DNA of 64,000 nt from Vicinamibacterales bacterium (GCA_035699745.1 DASSPH010000099.1:62001-126000); one strand, 5' to 3'; positions 35,575 through 43,962 are shown, numbered from the stretch's first letter. Notes: generated by a model from the letters alone, not told the origin. Translations and numbers: made by a program.

Positions 35575-35814
35575 GCCCGCGAACGTGGACGGCACGTTCG
35601 CCGGCTGGTCCGCGGCGGCGCGCGGACGGCTGGCGTCCCAGGCGTCGCGAACGGTAGTGGCCGTCCAGGCGGCGAGCGGCCCGGCGGCGTACTGCCGCGC
35701 GAGCTGCCAGGCCATCCGGCGGAGCCTCGGCGTGCGCAGGACGAAGACCGCGGCCCCGAGGGCCGCGGCCGCCATCACCACGTTGGCCACCTGGCGTGCG
35801 CGCTGTTCCGTCAT
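35572..35814 (-). CDS. Small membrane-associated unknown protein
   Basis: An 80-aa protein, MTEQRARQVANVVMAAAALGAAVFVLR and onwards, with one hydrophobic helix (about 11-26), then a basic region and a Pro/Ala-rich tail. Family not recognised. It sits in a run of four small reverse-strand envelope-type genes (35572-36898) just upstream of YihY and the M48 protease. The existence of the gene rests on position and its helix; sequence evidence is modest. Confidence 0.5.
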   Translation of the reverse strand: MTEQRARQVANVVMAAAALGAAVFVLRTPRLRRMAWQLARQYAAGPLAAWTATTVRDAWDASRPRAAADQPANVPSTFAG

Positions 35815-35831
35815 GTCACAGCCGACCGCTG

Positions 35832-36227
35832 CTACGCTCCGTAGTTGCCGGTCGAGCCGATATTGCCGGTCGAGCCGAGGTTGCCGGTCGCGCCGGTGCC
35901 GGTGTTGCCGCCGGCGGTGCGGTCGGTGCCGGTCCCGGTCGTGCCTGCCGCCGCCATGGTCCCGCGCGCGCGGTCATAGGCCTCGCGGCCGCGATCGACG
36001 ATCTGGCTCACCTTCTCGCTCGCCTGCTGGTAGCCCTGGTCCGCGACCTCGCGGAGACGGCCGGTCGAATCCGAGATCTGGGTGCCGAGCTGCGAGCGCA
36101 GCTCCGAGCCGGACTTCGGGGCGAACAGCATGCCCAGGCCCGCGCCGAGCACGGTACCGGCGAGCAGGCCCATCAGGAACGAGCCGCCGCCTTCTTCCCT
36201 CTCGAATCGATCGTATTCGTACGCCAT
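35832..36227 (-). CDS. YtxH-domain protein with Gly/Thr/Asn repeat tail
   Basis: A 131-aa protein. Residues 15-38 (SFLMGLLAGTVLGAGLGMLFAPKSG) are the YtxH membrane-helix motif ending in the typical APxSG. An amphipathic helical stretch (40-90) follows, then a low-complexity tail with repeated TGNxGSTGN units. YtxH proteins are small stress-related envelope proteins. AGGAGG lies 7 nt before the ATG. The tail repeats are encoded by near-identical 18-24-bp DNA repeats at 35836-35940. Confidence 0.78.
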   Translation of the reverse strand: MAYEYDRFEREEGGGSFLMGLLAGTVLGAGLGMLFAPKSGSELRSQLGTQISDSTGRLREVADQGYQQASEKVSQIVDRGREAYDRARGTMAAAGTTGTGTDRTAGGNTGTGATGNLGSTGNIGSTGNYGA

Positions 36228-36249
36228 GTGCTGCCTCCTGAAAGAAAAC

Positions 36250-36636
36250 TTACGCGTGTGATTCCCGCTGCAGGAGCGACATGATCACGGCGCGCACGCC
36301 GCGAACCACGCCGACCGCCTGGCTGACTTTGTCGTGCACGCCGGCGCGGACGCGCGACGCGGTGTCGTCCACCCGGTCGATCGTGCCGGTGATCGCGTGA
36401 TCGACCCGCTCGGTCTGCTGGCTGACCCGGGCGGTGATCGATTTGACGTCCACCAGGATCGCGTCCACCTTCTCGCGCAGCGGCGCGATCTGCCGCGCTT
36501 CGAGATCGTTGACGAGGGTCATGACGCGCGAATACGCGAGGTAGCCGGCGACGCCGACGCCGATCAACACCAGCGCCTGGAGCACGCTCACCACCGCCAT
36601 GATCCACAACGGAACGCTCAGAGGCTGCAGGTCCAT
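36250..36636 (-). CDS. DUF948-like membrane-anchored coiled-coil protein
   Basis: A 128-aa protein. One N-terminal helix (about 10-35, LWIMAVVSVLQALVLIGVGVAGYLAY) is followed by a long heptad-like helix (KVDAILVDVKSITARVSQQTERVDHAI) and a short amphipathic end (GVVRGVRAVIMSLL). The pattern fits DUF948-type proteins that often accompany YtxH genes, as here. It is probably part of the same transcript as the two flanking small genes. The role is unknown; a membrane-bound tether is plausible. Confidence 0.7.
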   Translation of the reverse strand: MDLQPLSVPLWIMAVVSVLQALVLIGVGVAGYLAYSRVMTLVNDLEARQIAPLREKVDAILVDVKSITARVSQQTERVDHAITGTIDRVDDTASRVRAGVHDKVSQAVGVVRGVRAVIMSLLQRESHA

Positions 36637-36649
36637 GATTCGTGTCCCC

Positions 36650-36898
36650 CTAGGCCGACCAGCGCCCCTGGGCGCCGCCGGTGATCTCGTTGAGCGAGCG
36701 CCAGCCCTCGTTGGCCGCGGTCCGGGCCTTGTCGACGGTGCCGCGCACGTTCCCCAGCTCCCGGATGAAATCGTCGAGCTTGGGTTCGATCTGCGTCCGC
36801 ACCCGGGCGCCGCCCTCGGTCAGATACAGCCAGCCCCACACGCCGCCGGCGACTGCCCCGATGAGGGTCGCCAGCAATACACGCGATCGTTCTTCCAC
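36650..36898 (-). CDS. Small YtxH-like membrane protein
   Basis: An 82-aa protein with one hydrophobic helix (8-27, LLATLIGAVAGGVWGWLYLTEGG) and a helical polar tail (PKLDDFIRELGNVRGTVDKARTAANEGW). It resembles a minimal YtxH protein. GGAGG lies upstream of the ATG. First gene of the small-protein run that continues to the YihY and M48 genes. The 174 bp between it and the sigma-54 regulator to the right hold no visible gene. Confidence 0.6.
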   Translation of the reverse strand: MEERSRVLLATLIGAVAGGVWGWLYLTEGGARVRTQIEPKLDDFIRELGNVRGTVDKARTAANEGWRSLNEITGGAQGRWSA

Positions 36899-37072
36899 GT
36901 CGCCTCCTTGTCCACTGGGGGTGTTTCAAAACGGGTGCCACGGGACACGCGCCGCTTTCGCTTCGGCCGGAACGTTCACGCCGCTCCCGGCCGGGCAGGC
37001 GGCAGGCGATCGCCGAGAGCCGAATCCCCGCGGCAAGGATGAGTAGCGGACCCCGACAGCGGCGCGCCGCGG

Positions 37073-38482
37073 CTACGCGCCAGCGCTGGCGGCGCGACGC
37101 GCGCCCGACTTCCCGCCATCCTGGATCTCGTGCTTCTTCATCTTGCTGTAGAGCGTCGGGCGGTACAGCCCGAGGATCTGTGCCGCCTCCTGCTTGTTCC
37201 AGTTCGTGCGCTGCAGCGTCTGCAGGATCGCCATCTTTTCGATCTCCGCCAGCGTGCGGTGCGGCGGGATGACGAACTCGGTGGTGGTCGCGCTCTCGGT
37301 GCGCAGCGACTCGGGCAGGTCGTTGACGGTGATCTCCGTCCCCTTCGCCACGAGCACCCCGCGCTCGATCACGTTCTCCAGCTCGCGGACGTTGCCCGGC
37401 CAGCGGTGGCGGATCAGCACGTGATACGCCGCCGGCGCGATCGACTTGACGTTGCGCTGATGGCGCGTCTTGTACTTCTCGAGGAAGTGCTCGCAGAGAA
37501 GCGGAATGTCTTCCGTGCGCTCGCGCAGCGCCGGGACGCGCAGGGTGATGGTGTTGATGCGGAAGTAGAGATCCTCGCGCAGCTTCCCGTCGCGCAGCGC
37601 CGCGTCGAGGTCGATGTTCGTCGCGCAGACCAGCCGGAAGTCGACGCGGACGATCCGATCGCTGCCGATCGGCCGGTACTCGCGCTCCTGCAGCACCCGC
37701 AGCAGCTTCGTCTGCAGGTACGGCGGCATTTCCCCGATTTCGTCGAGGAGCAGCGAGCCCCCCTCCGCCATCTCGAACAGCCCTTCCTTGTCGGTCTGCG
37801 CCCCCGTGAAGGCCCCCTTCTTGTAGCCGAACAGCTCCGACTCGATCAGGTCCTTCGGGATCGCGGCGCAGTTGATCTTGATGAACGGCCCCTTGGCCCG
37901 CTTGGAGTTGTAGTGGATCGCGTTGGCGATCAGCTCCTTGCCGGTGCCGTTCTCCCCCTGGATCAGAATGTTGGCGTCGCTGCCGGCGACGCTCTCCACC
38001 AGCTCGAGCACTTCGTGCATCTTCTTGCTCTTGCCGATGATGTTGCCGAACCGGAACTGCCCTTCGAGCTTCTGCTTCAACAGCAGGTTCTCGCCGACCA
38101 GGTCCCGCCGCTCGATCGCCCGCTCGAGCATCGCCAGGAGGGTATCGGGCTCGATCGGCTTCTCGACGAAGCTATGCGCCCCCCCTTTCATCGCCTCGAC
38201 CGCCTTCGGCACGCTGCCGTGGCCGGTCACGACGATCACTTCGGTGTCGCCGTGGGTCTGCTTGAACTTCCGCAGCAGCTCCAGCCCGTCGATGTCGGGC
38301 AGCAGCATGTCGGTGATGACGACGTCGGGCTTCCAGGTCTTGAAGATCTCCTCGCCCCGCGTCCCGATCATCGCGGTGCGCACCTCGTAGCCCTCGTGTT
38401 CGAGCAGAATTTTCAGCCACTCGATCATGGCCGGCTCGTCGTCAATGGCCAATACGCGATACCGCTTCTTCGGTGTCGTCAT
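37073..38482 (-). CDS. NtrC-family sigma-54-dependent response regulator
   Basis: A 469-aa regulator. The receiver (about 5-120) has the acidic pair in AIDDEP, phospho-acceptor Asp in VVITDMLLPD, and Thr/Lys in VTGHG and EKPIEP. The AAA+ domain (about 145-380) has Walker A GENGTGKE, the sigma-54-contacting GAFTGA loop (KKGAFTGAQ) and Walker B SLLLDEIGEMP. The Fis-type HTH is at the end (NKQEAAQILGLYRPTLYSKMKKH). It should activate sigma-54 promoters when phosphorylated; no sensor kinase is adjacent. The ATG at 38482 has no Shine-Dalgarno and an AT-rich -10-like run just upstream. Confidence 0.95.
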   Translation of the reverse strand: MTTPKKRYRVLAIDDEPAMIEWLKILLEHEGYEVRTAMIGTRGEEIFKTWKPDVVITDMLLPDIDGLELLRKFKQTHGDTEVIVVTGHGSVPKAVEAMKGGAHSFVEKPIEPDTLLAMLERAIERRDLVGENLLLKQKLEGQFRFGNIIGKSKKMHEVLELVESVAGSDANILIQGENGTGKELIANAIHYNSKRAKGPFIKINCAAIPKDLIESELFGYKKGAFTGAQTDKEGLFEMAEGGSLLLDEIGEMPPYLQTKLLRVLQEREYRPIGSDRIVRVDFRLVCATNIDLDAALRDGKLREDLYFRINTITLRVPALRERTEDIPLLCEHFLEKYKTRHQRNVKSIAPAAYHVLIRHRWPGNVRELENVIERGVLVAKGTEITVNDLPESLRTESATTTEFVIPPHRTLAEIEKMAILQTLQRTNWNKQEAAQILGLYRPTLYSKMKKHEIQDGGKSGARRAASAGA

Positions 38483-38494
38483 AATCGGGATAAA

Positions 38495-38562
38495 TATATA
38501 CACATTGCGTGCAGACTGTCCAGATACCAGACATTTGTTCAAATTCCCATCACGGCTATAAT
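38495..38562. promoter_or_regulatory. Divergent promoters between the sigma-54 regulator and the leucine operon
   Basis: Forward: TTGTTC (38535-38540), 16-bp spacer, TATAAT (38557-38562), with the ATG at 38574. Reverse: TGGACA (38522-38517), 16-bp spacer, TATATA (38500-38495), with the ATG at 38482. Both predicted transcripts would begin within about 0-6 nt of their start codons. The region is strikingly AT-rich compared with its surroundings. Confidence 0.5.
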
Positions 38563-38573
38563 CCGAGGCATTG

Positions 38574-40181
38574 ATGGACAGGCTCGAGACCCGCATCGAT
38601 CCCACCAGCGAGGACTTCCGGCGCAATCAGGACCGCATGGCGGCATTGGTCGCCGAGTTACGGCAAAGGACCGAACTGACCCGGCAGGGGGGTGGCGAGC
38701 AGTACGTCCAGCGCCATCGCGATCAGGGCAAGCTGCCGGTCCGCGACCGGATCGCGCGGCTGCTCGATCCGGGGTCCCCCTTCCTCGAACTCTCCCCGCT
38801 GGCCGCCTGGGACCTGTATGACAACGACGCCCCGGCCGCCGGCATCGTCACCGGCGTGGGCCGCGTGGCCGGCCGTGAGGTGCTGATCGTCGCCAACGAC
38901 GCGACGGTCAAGGGGGGCACCTACTATCCCGTCACCGTCAAGAAACACGTGCGCGCGCAGGAAGTCGCGCTGCAGAACCGCTTGCCGTGCGTCTACCTGG
39001 TCGACTCGGGGGGCGCGTTCCTGCCGCTGCAGGCGGAGGTCTTTCCCGATCGCGATCACTTCGGACGGATCTTCTTCAACCAGGCGCGCATGTCGGCGGA
39101 GCGCATTCCGCAGATCGCGGTGGTCATGGGCTCCTGCACGGCCGGCGGGGCGTATGTGCCGGCGATGTCGGACGAGACCATCATCGTGCGCGGCACCGGC
39201 ACGATCTTTCTCGGCGGGCCGCCGCTCGTGAAGGCCGCCACCGGTGAAGAAGTCAGCGCCGAGGACCTGGGAGGCGCCGACGTGCACACGCGCCTCTCCG
39301 GCGTGGCCGACTACCTCGCCGAGGACGACGAGCACGCGCTGCACCTGGCGCGGACGATCCTCACGACGCTGAACAGCGGCAAGCGGCTGCCGGCCGACGT
39401 CGCTACGCCGGAGGAGCCGGCGTACGACCCGCACGAGATCTACGGCATCGTCAGCGCCGACACGCGCAAGGCGTACGAGGTGCGCGAGGTGATCGCGCGG
39501 CTGGTCGACGCCTCGCGCTTCGACGAGTTCAAGGAGCGCTACGCCACGACGCTGGTCACCGGGTTCGCGCGCCTGCACGGCTTTCTCGTCGGCTTCGTCG
39601 CCAACAACGGCGTGCTGTTCTCGGAATCGGCGCTCAAGGCGACGCATTTCATCGAGCTGTGCAACCTGCGCGGCGTGCCGCTGATCTTCCTGCAGAACAT
39701 CACCGGGTTCATGGTCGGCCGGCAGTACGAGCGCGGCGGGATCGCGAAGGACGGCGCCAAGATGGTGCACGCGGTGGCCAACTCGGTCGTGCCGAAGTTC
39801 ACCGTCGTCATCGGCGGCTCGTTCGGCGCCGGCAACTACGGGATGTGCGGGCGCGCCTACGAGCCGCGCCTGTTGTGGATGTGGCCCAACGCGCGCATCT
39901 CGGTGATGGGGGGCGAGCAGGCCGCCGGCGTGCTGACGGCGGTGAAGCGCGATCAGCTCGCCCGCCAGGGGAAGACCTTGAGCGCGGACGACGAAGCCGC
40001 CATCCGCGAGCCGATCCTCGAGAAATACGAGCGCGAGGGGTCGCCGTACTACTCCACGGCGCGGCTGTGGGACGACGGCATCCTGGATCCGGCGGAGACG
40101 CGCCAGGCGCTGGCGCTGGGCATCTCCGCGGCGTTCAATGCGCCGATCCCCGAGGCGAAGTTCGGCGTGTTCCGTATGTGA
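38574..40181 (+). CDS. mccB: Acyl-CoA carboxylase carboxyltransferase (beta) subunit, methylcrotonoyl-CoA type
   Basis: A 535-aa carboxyltransferase of the methylcrotonoyl/propionyl-CoA carboxylase beta family. It transfers carboxyl from biotin to the acyl-CoA. Visible elements are [22 protein letters not shown], the first oxyanion region ([18 protein letters not shown]) and the second ([23 protein letters not shown]). The ending [19 protein letters not shown] fits MccB. Context with biotin carboxylase, hydratase and HMG-CoA lyase points to leucine degradation. A TTG immediately before the ATG is an alternative start. Confidence 0.92.
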   Translation: MDRLETRIDPTSEDFRRNQDRMAALVAELRQRTELTRQGGGEQYVQRHRDQGKLPVRDRIARLLDPGSPFLELSPLAAWDLYDNDAPAAGIVTGVGRVAGREVLIVANDATVKGGTYYPVTVKKHVRAQEVALQNRLPCVYLVDSGGAFLPLQAEVFPDRDHFGRIFFNQARMSAERIPQIAVVMGSCTAGGAYVPAMSDETIIVRGTGTIFLGGPPLVKAATGEEVSAEDLGGADVHTRLSGVADYLAEDDEHALHLARTILTTLNSGKRLPADVATPEEPAYDPHEIYGIVSADTRKAYEVREVIARLVDASRFDEFKERYATTLVTGFARLHGFLVGFVANNGVLFSESALKATHFIELCNLRGVPLIFLQNITGFMVGRQYERGGIAKDGAKMVHAVANSVVPKFTVVIGGSFGAGNYGMCGRAYEPRLLWMWPNARISVMGGEQAAGVLTAVKRDQLARQGKTLSADDEAAIREPILEKYEREGSPYYSTARLWDDGILDPAETRQALALGISAAFNAPIPEAKFGVFRM

Positions 40182-40204
40182 GCGCGCGCTGCCACGAGGT
40201 TGCG

Positions 40205-40336
40205 CTCCGGCACGAAGATCACAAAGAACACTAAGATCACAAAGGAGTCTTTGTGGTCTTCGTGGTCTTTGTGACCTTTGTGCCGGAGCGTAAGCCGCAG
40301 GCCGGAGCGTAAGCCGTAAGCCGCAGGCCGGAGTGT
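40205..40336. repeat. Long imperfect inverted repeat plus 19-bp direct repeats running into the next start codon
   Basis: 40205-40288 folds into a hairpin with arms of about 40 bp (CTCCGGCAC...GTGCCGGAG outside; 'gatcacaaag' and 'ctttgtgacc' words inside). From 40282 a 19-bp unit GCCGGAGCGTAAGCCGCAG repeats about 2.5 times, and the last copy, GCCGGAGTGTATGCCG, contains GGAG and the ATG of the hydratase gene. The hairpin may also end mccB transcripts. Confidence 0.85.
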
Positions 40337-41110
40337 ATGCCGCTACAAGTTCAACTCGACGGTCCCATCGTTCGCGTCACGCTGAACCGGCCTGACGTGC
40401 GCAACGCCTTCAACGAGGAGCTGATCGCCGAGCTTCGGGGGTGGGCGGAGTCGGTGTCCGCCGGGGGCGCGGCGCGCGTCGCGGTGCTCTCGGGCGCGGG
40501 AAAAGTGTTCTGCGCCGGGGCGGACCTGACGTGGATGTCGAAGATGGCGGCGTACACGCACGAGGAGAACGTGCGGGACGCACGGGAGGCGGCACGGATG
40601 TTCGCGGCGCTCGATGCGCTGCCGATTCCCTTGATCGGCCGCGTGCACGGCGCCGCGCTCGGCGGCGGCGTCGGCCTCGCGGCGGTCTGCGACATCGTCG
40701 TCGCCGCCGACGATGCGGCGTTCGCGCTGACCGAGGTGAAGCTCGGCATCATCCCGGCGGTCATCTCGCCGTATACGATCGCGAAGATCGGCCGGTCCGC
40801 GGCGCGGGAGCTGTTCCTGACCGGCGCGCGCTTCTCGGCCGCCCGCGCCAGGGAAATCGGTCTGGTTCACGCCGTGGCCGACCCGGGCGACCTCGATCGC
40901 GTGGTCGCGAAGTACGTCAACGATCTGCTCACCTCGGGGCCCGAGGCCGTCGCCGCGGCGAAGCGGCTGATTGCCGCGGTGGCGGACGGGGCGCGGACGA
41001 GCGCCGTCGAGTATTCGATCGAGGCGATCGCCGAGCGCCGCGCGTCGAAGGAAGGCCAGGAAGGGATGGGCGCGTTCCTGGCGAAGCGCCCACCGTCATG
41101 GCTGCAGTGA
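40337..41110 (+). CDS. liuC: Enoyl-CoA hydratase, methylglutaconyl-CoA hydratase-like
   Basis: A 257-aa crotonase-fold hydratase, expected to hydrate 3-methylglutaconyl-CoA to HMG-CoA between the carboxylase and the lyase. Family motifs are VTLNRPDVRNAFNEELI, FCAGADLTWM (oxyanion hole, followed by an MxxxAxY helix), VHGAALGGGVGLAAVCDIVVA and the ending GMGAFLAKRPPSW. The start codon and a GGAG 4 nt upstream lie in the last copy of an intergenic repeat. It overlaps the biotin carboxylase gene by 13 bp. Confidence 0.88.
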   Translation: MPLQVQLDGPIVRVTLNRPDVRNAFNEELIAELRGWAESVSAGGAARVAVLSGAGKVFCAGADLTWMSKMAAYTHEENVRDAREAARMFAALDALPIPLIGRVHGAALGGGVGLAAVCDIVVAADDAAFALTEVKLGIIPAVISPYTIAKIGRSAARELFLTGARFSAARAREIGLVHAVADPGDLDRVVAKYVNDLLTSGPEAVAAAKRLIAAVADGARTSAVEYSIEAIAERRASKEGQEGMGAFLAKRPPSWLQ

Positions 41111-42597
41111 CGCGTCCGATCCGGCGGCTGCTGGTCGCCAACCGCGGCGAGATCGCGATCCGGATCTTCAGGGCCTGCCGCGAGCTCGGCATTGAAACGG
41201 TCGCCGTCCACTCCGACGCGGATACGGACGCGCCGCACGTACGCGCCGCCGACCTCGCGATCCCGATCGGTCCCGCCCCCGCCGCAGAGAGCTACTTGAA
41301 GGTGTCCGCGCTCATCGACGCGGCGCGCCGCTCGGGCGCCGATGCGGTTCACCCGGGCTACGGATTTCTCTCGGAACGCGCCGCCTTCGCCGACGCGTGC
41401 GCGTCGGCCGGGCTGCTGTTCGTCGGTCCGCCCGCCGCCGCGATCGAGCGCATGGGCTCCAAGATCGGCGCGCGCGCGCTGATGGAGCGGGCCGGCGTTC
41501 CGGTCGTGCCCGGACGCACACCGAGCGACCAGAGTGACGGCGGCGTCGCCGCCGCCGCGCGCGCGATCGGGTTTCCGGTGCTGATCAAGGCGTCGGCGGG
41601 CGGCGGCGGCAAGGGCATGCGATCGGCCGACGGCGACCGCGCGCTCGCCGAGGCGATTCCCGCCGCGCGCCGTGAAGCACAGGCGGCGTTCGGCGACGGC
41701 ACGCTGTACGTCGAGCGGCTGGTGCGCCGGCCGCGGCACGTCGAGATCCAGGTCTTCGCGGACGCGCACGGACACGTCGTCCATCTGTTCGAGCGCGAGT
41801 GCTCCGTGCAGCGCCGCCACCAGAAGATCGTCGAAGAAAGTCCGTCGACGGCGCTGACCCCGGCCGTGCGCCGGCGGATGGGCGCGGCGGCGATCGCGGC
41901 GGCGCGGGGGGTCGGCTACCAGAACGCCGGCACGATCGAGTTCCTCCTCGAGGGGCAGGGAGATGACGCGTCCTTCTATTTCCTCGAGATGAACACGCGC
42001 CTGCAGGTCGAGCATCCGGTCACCGAACTGGTGACGGGCACCGATCTGGTGCGCGCGCAGCTGCTGGTCGCGATGGGGCATCCGCTCCCGTGGGCACAGG
42101 ACGACCTCGCACAGCGCGGCCACGCAATCGAGTGCCGCGTTTACGCGGAAGATCCGGGCGCCGGCTTCCTGCCCCAGGCAGGCCCGCTGCGCGTCTACCG
42201 CGAACCCGCCGGTCCCGGCATTCGCATCGACAGCGGCCTCGTCGAAGGGATGGACGTCCCGGTGCAGTACGATCCGATGCTCGCGAAGCTGATCGCCGCG
42301 GGGGACTCGCGCCAGGCGGCGATCGCGCGCGCGATTTCGGCGCTGCGCGCCTTCCCCATCCTCGGCGTCCGCACGAACGTGGCGTTCCTGATCAACGTGC
42401 TGCGGCATCCGGCCTTTGCAGCGGGAGATGTGCACACCGGGTTCGTGGACGAGCATCTGTCCGCGCTCCTCGAGGTCCCGCCTCCGCCGGAAATCGTCGT
42501 CACCGCCGCGGCGTACGCCCGCGGTGCGCGCCCCGCGGCGGCCGCGACGACGCCCGCAGTTGATCCATGGACGACGCTCCACGGGTGGGGCCGCTGA
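41098..42597 (+). CDS. mccA: Biotin carboxylase subunit of an acyl-CoA carboxylase
   Basis: A 499-aa ATP-grasp enzyme that carboxylates biotin. It begins RRLLVANRGEIAIRIFRACRELG and has HPGYGFLSE, the glycine-rich ATP loop KASAGGGGKGMR, ERECSVQRRHQKIVEE and FLEMNTRLQVEHPVTE. Most MccA/PccA proteins are about 650-670 aa with a C-terminal biotin domain. Here the protein stops after the carboxylase part, and the biotin domain is the next gene, starting in the stop codon (TGATG). It is therefore a genuine split, not a truncation. Confidence 0.92.
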   Translation: MAAVTRPIRRLLVANRGEIAIRIFRACRELGIETVAVHSDADTDAPHVRAADLAIPIGPAPAAESYLKVSALIDAARRSGADAVHPGYGFLSERAAFADACASAGLLFVGPPAAAIERMGSKIGARALMERAGVPVVPGRTPSDQSDGGVAAAARAIGFPVLIKASAGGGGKGMRSADGDRALAEAIPAARREAQAAFGDGTLYVERLVRRPRHVEIQVFADAHGHVVHLFERECSVQRRHQKIVEESPSTALTPAVRRRMGAAAIAAARGVGYQNAGTIEFLLEGQGDDASFYFLEMNTRLQVEHPVTELVTGTDLVRAQLLVAMGHPLPWAQDDLAQRGHAIECRVYAEDPGAGFLPQAGPLRVYREPAGPGIRIDSGLVEGMDVPVQYDPMLAKLIAAGDSRQAAIARAISALRAFPILGVRTNVAFLINVLRHPAFAAGDVHTGFVDEHLSALLEVPPPPEIVVTAAAYARGARPAAAATTPAVDPWTTLHGWGR

Positions 42598-42980
42598 TGG
42601 CGGAGGTGCGTCCGGGATCGTCGCCGGGGGAGCTGATCGTCCGCGACGGCGACCGCATCACGCGTCTCCATGCCGTCGAGGCGGGGGGCACCGCGTGGGT
42701 GTTTCACGACGGCGTGACGTACGAGATCGCGGAGCAGCACTCCGCGCGGGCCCGCTCGTCGGCCCCGGCGGGCTCGCTCACGGCGCCGATGCCGGCCACC
42801 GTCATCGACGTGAAGGTCAAGGCCGGCGACGAGATCAAGCACGGCGACATCCTCATCGTGCTCGAGGCGATGAAGATGGAGCTGCCGGTCCGCGCGCCGG
42901 GCGACGGCCGCGTCGTGGCGGTACACTGCCGCCCTGGAGAGCTGGTGCAGCCGGACACCAGCCTGATCGAGATCCTATGA
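42597..42980 (+). CDS. Biotin carboxyl carrier protein, separate subunit
   Basis: A 127-aa biotinyl-lipoyl domain protein. The biotin-accepting lysine is in the canonical LEAMKMEL (about residue 90), preceded by LTAPMPATVIDVKVKAGDEI. The N-terminal half is beta-rich and probably docks to the carboxylase subunits, like the BT domain of fused enzymes. The ATG overlaps the carboxylase stop by one base, and its own stop overlaps the lyase ATG (ATGA). An ATG 30 bp further up is in frame but less likely. Confidence 0.9.
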   Translation: MAEVRPGSSPGELIVRDGDRITRLHAVEAGGTAWVFHDGVTYEIAEQHSARARSSAPAGSLTAPMPATVIDVKVKAGDEIKHGDILIVLEAMKMELPVRAPGDGRVVAVHCRPGELVQPDTSLIEIL

Positions 42981-43906
42981 TTCCGCCCCGCGTGCGGATC
43001 GTCGAAGTGGGCCCGCGCGACGGACTGCAGAACGAAGCCGCGTCCATCCCGACCGCGGGCAAGATTGCGTTCGTCGATGCGCTGTCGGCGGCCGGGCACT
43101 CGATCATCGAGGTATCTGCGTTCGTCAGCCCGAAGTGGGTGCCGCAGATGGCCGATGCGGCGGAGGTGTTCGCCGGCATCGCGCGCCGTTCCGGGACGCG
43201 GTACACCGCGCTCGTGCCGAACGTGGAAGGGCTGGAGCGGGCGATCGCGGCGCGCGCCGACGAAGTCGCCGTCTTCGCCGCCGCCTCGGAATCCTTCAGC
43301 CGCCGCAACATCAACCAGGGGATCGACGCCTCGCTCGAGCGCTACCGCGACGTCTGCGATCGCGCGCGCGCCGCCTCGCTTCCGGTGCGCGGCTACGTCT
43401 CGACCGCGTTCGGGTGCCCGTTCGAAGGGGCGGTGGATCCGTCGGCCGTCGCGCGCGTGGCCGCGGCGCTGATCGAGATGGGCGCGTACGAGGTGGCGAT
43501 CAGCGACACCATCGGGATCGCGCATCCCGGCCAGGTTCCCCGCGTCCTCGAGGCCGTGATGGCCCGCCTGCCGCTGAAGCAGATCGCGCTGCACTTCCAC
43601 GACACGCGGGGCACCGCGCTCGCCAATGTGCTCGCCTCGCTGCACCTCGGCGTCGCCGCCTTCGACGCGTCCGCGGGGGGCCTCGGCGGCTGCCCCTACG
43701 CCCCCGGGGCGACCGGCAATCTGGCGACCGAGGATCTGCTCTACATGTTGAACGGGATGGGAATCGAGACCGGCGTGAACATCGACGGTGTGGCCGCCGC
43801 GTCACGGGCGATAGGCGACAAGCTCGATCACCCGCTGCCGTCCCGCTACCTTGCGGCGGCCTTCGGAAAGAAGGCACCAGGGCACGAAGGCACGAAGCCC
43901 GATTAG
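42977..43906 (+). CDS. liuE: Hydroxymethylglutaryl-CoA lyase
   Basis: A 309-aa TIM-barrel lyase that splits HMG-CoA into acetyl-CoA and acetoacetate, the last step of leucine breakdown. Motifs are VEVGPRDGLQNE (catalytic Arg/Asp), ISDTIGIAHPGQV, LHFHDTRGTALAN (metal His pair) and the catalytic Cys loop GGLGGCPYAPGATGN. The final 10-12 residues (KKAPGHEGTKPD) are encoded by one arm of an inverted repeat. Coupled to the carrier gene by an ATGA overlap. Confidence 0.94.
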   Translation: MIPPRVRIVEVGPRDGLQNEAASIPTAGKIAFVDALSAAGHSIIEVSAFVSPKWVPQMADAAEVFAGIARRSGTRYTALVPNVEGLERAIAARADEVAVFAAASESFSRRNINQGIDASLERYRDVCDRARAASLPVRGYVSTAFGCPFEGAVDPSAVARVAAALIEMGAYEVAISDTIGIAHPGQVPRVLEAVMARLPLKQIALHFHDTRGTALANVLASLHLGVAAFDASAGGLGGCPYAPGATGNLATEDLLYMLNGMGIETGVNIDGVAAASRAIGDKLDHPLPSRYLAAAFGKKAPGHEGTKPD

Positions 43907-43962
43907 GCTTTTGTTTTTTTCTTCGAGTTGTTGGCTTCGTGCCTTTGTGCCTTCGTGCCTTT
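43871..43962. terminator. Inverted repeat and T-tract between convergent genes
   Basis: Two arms of about 30 bp of the 'GGCACGAAGGCACGAAGCC' kind (43871-43899 and 43933-43962, opposite orientation). On the plus strand AAGCC-6 nt-GGCTT (43895-43910) is followed by a T-rich tract (43909-43921), a plausible intrinsic terminator for the leucine operon. The stop codons of both convergent genes lie inside it. Confidence 0.7.

Noticed and set aside
42567-42596. Longer start of the biotin carrier protein (ATG at 42567)
   Set aside because: It would overlap the carboxylase gene by 31 bp; the one-base TGATG coupling at 42597 is more usual and leaves the whole domain.
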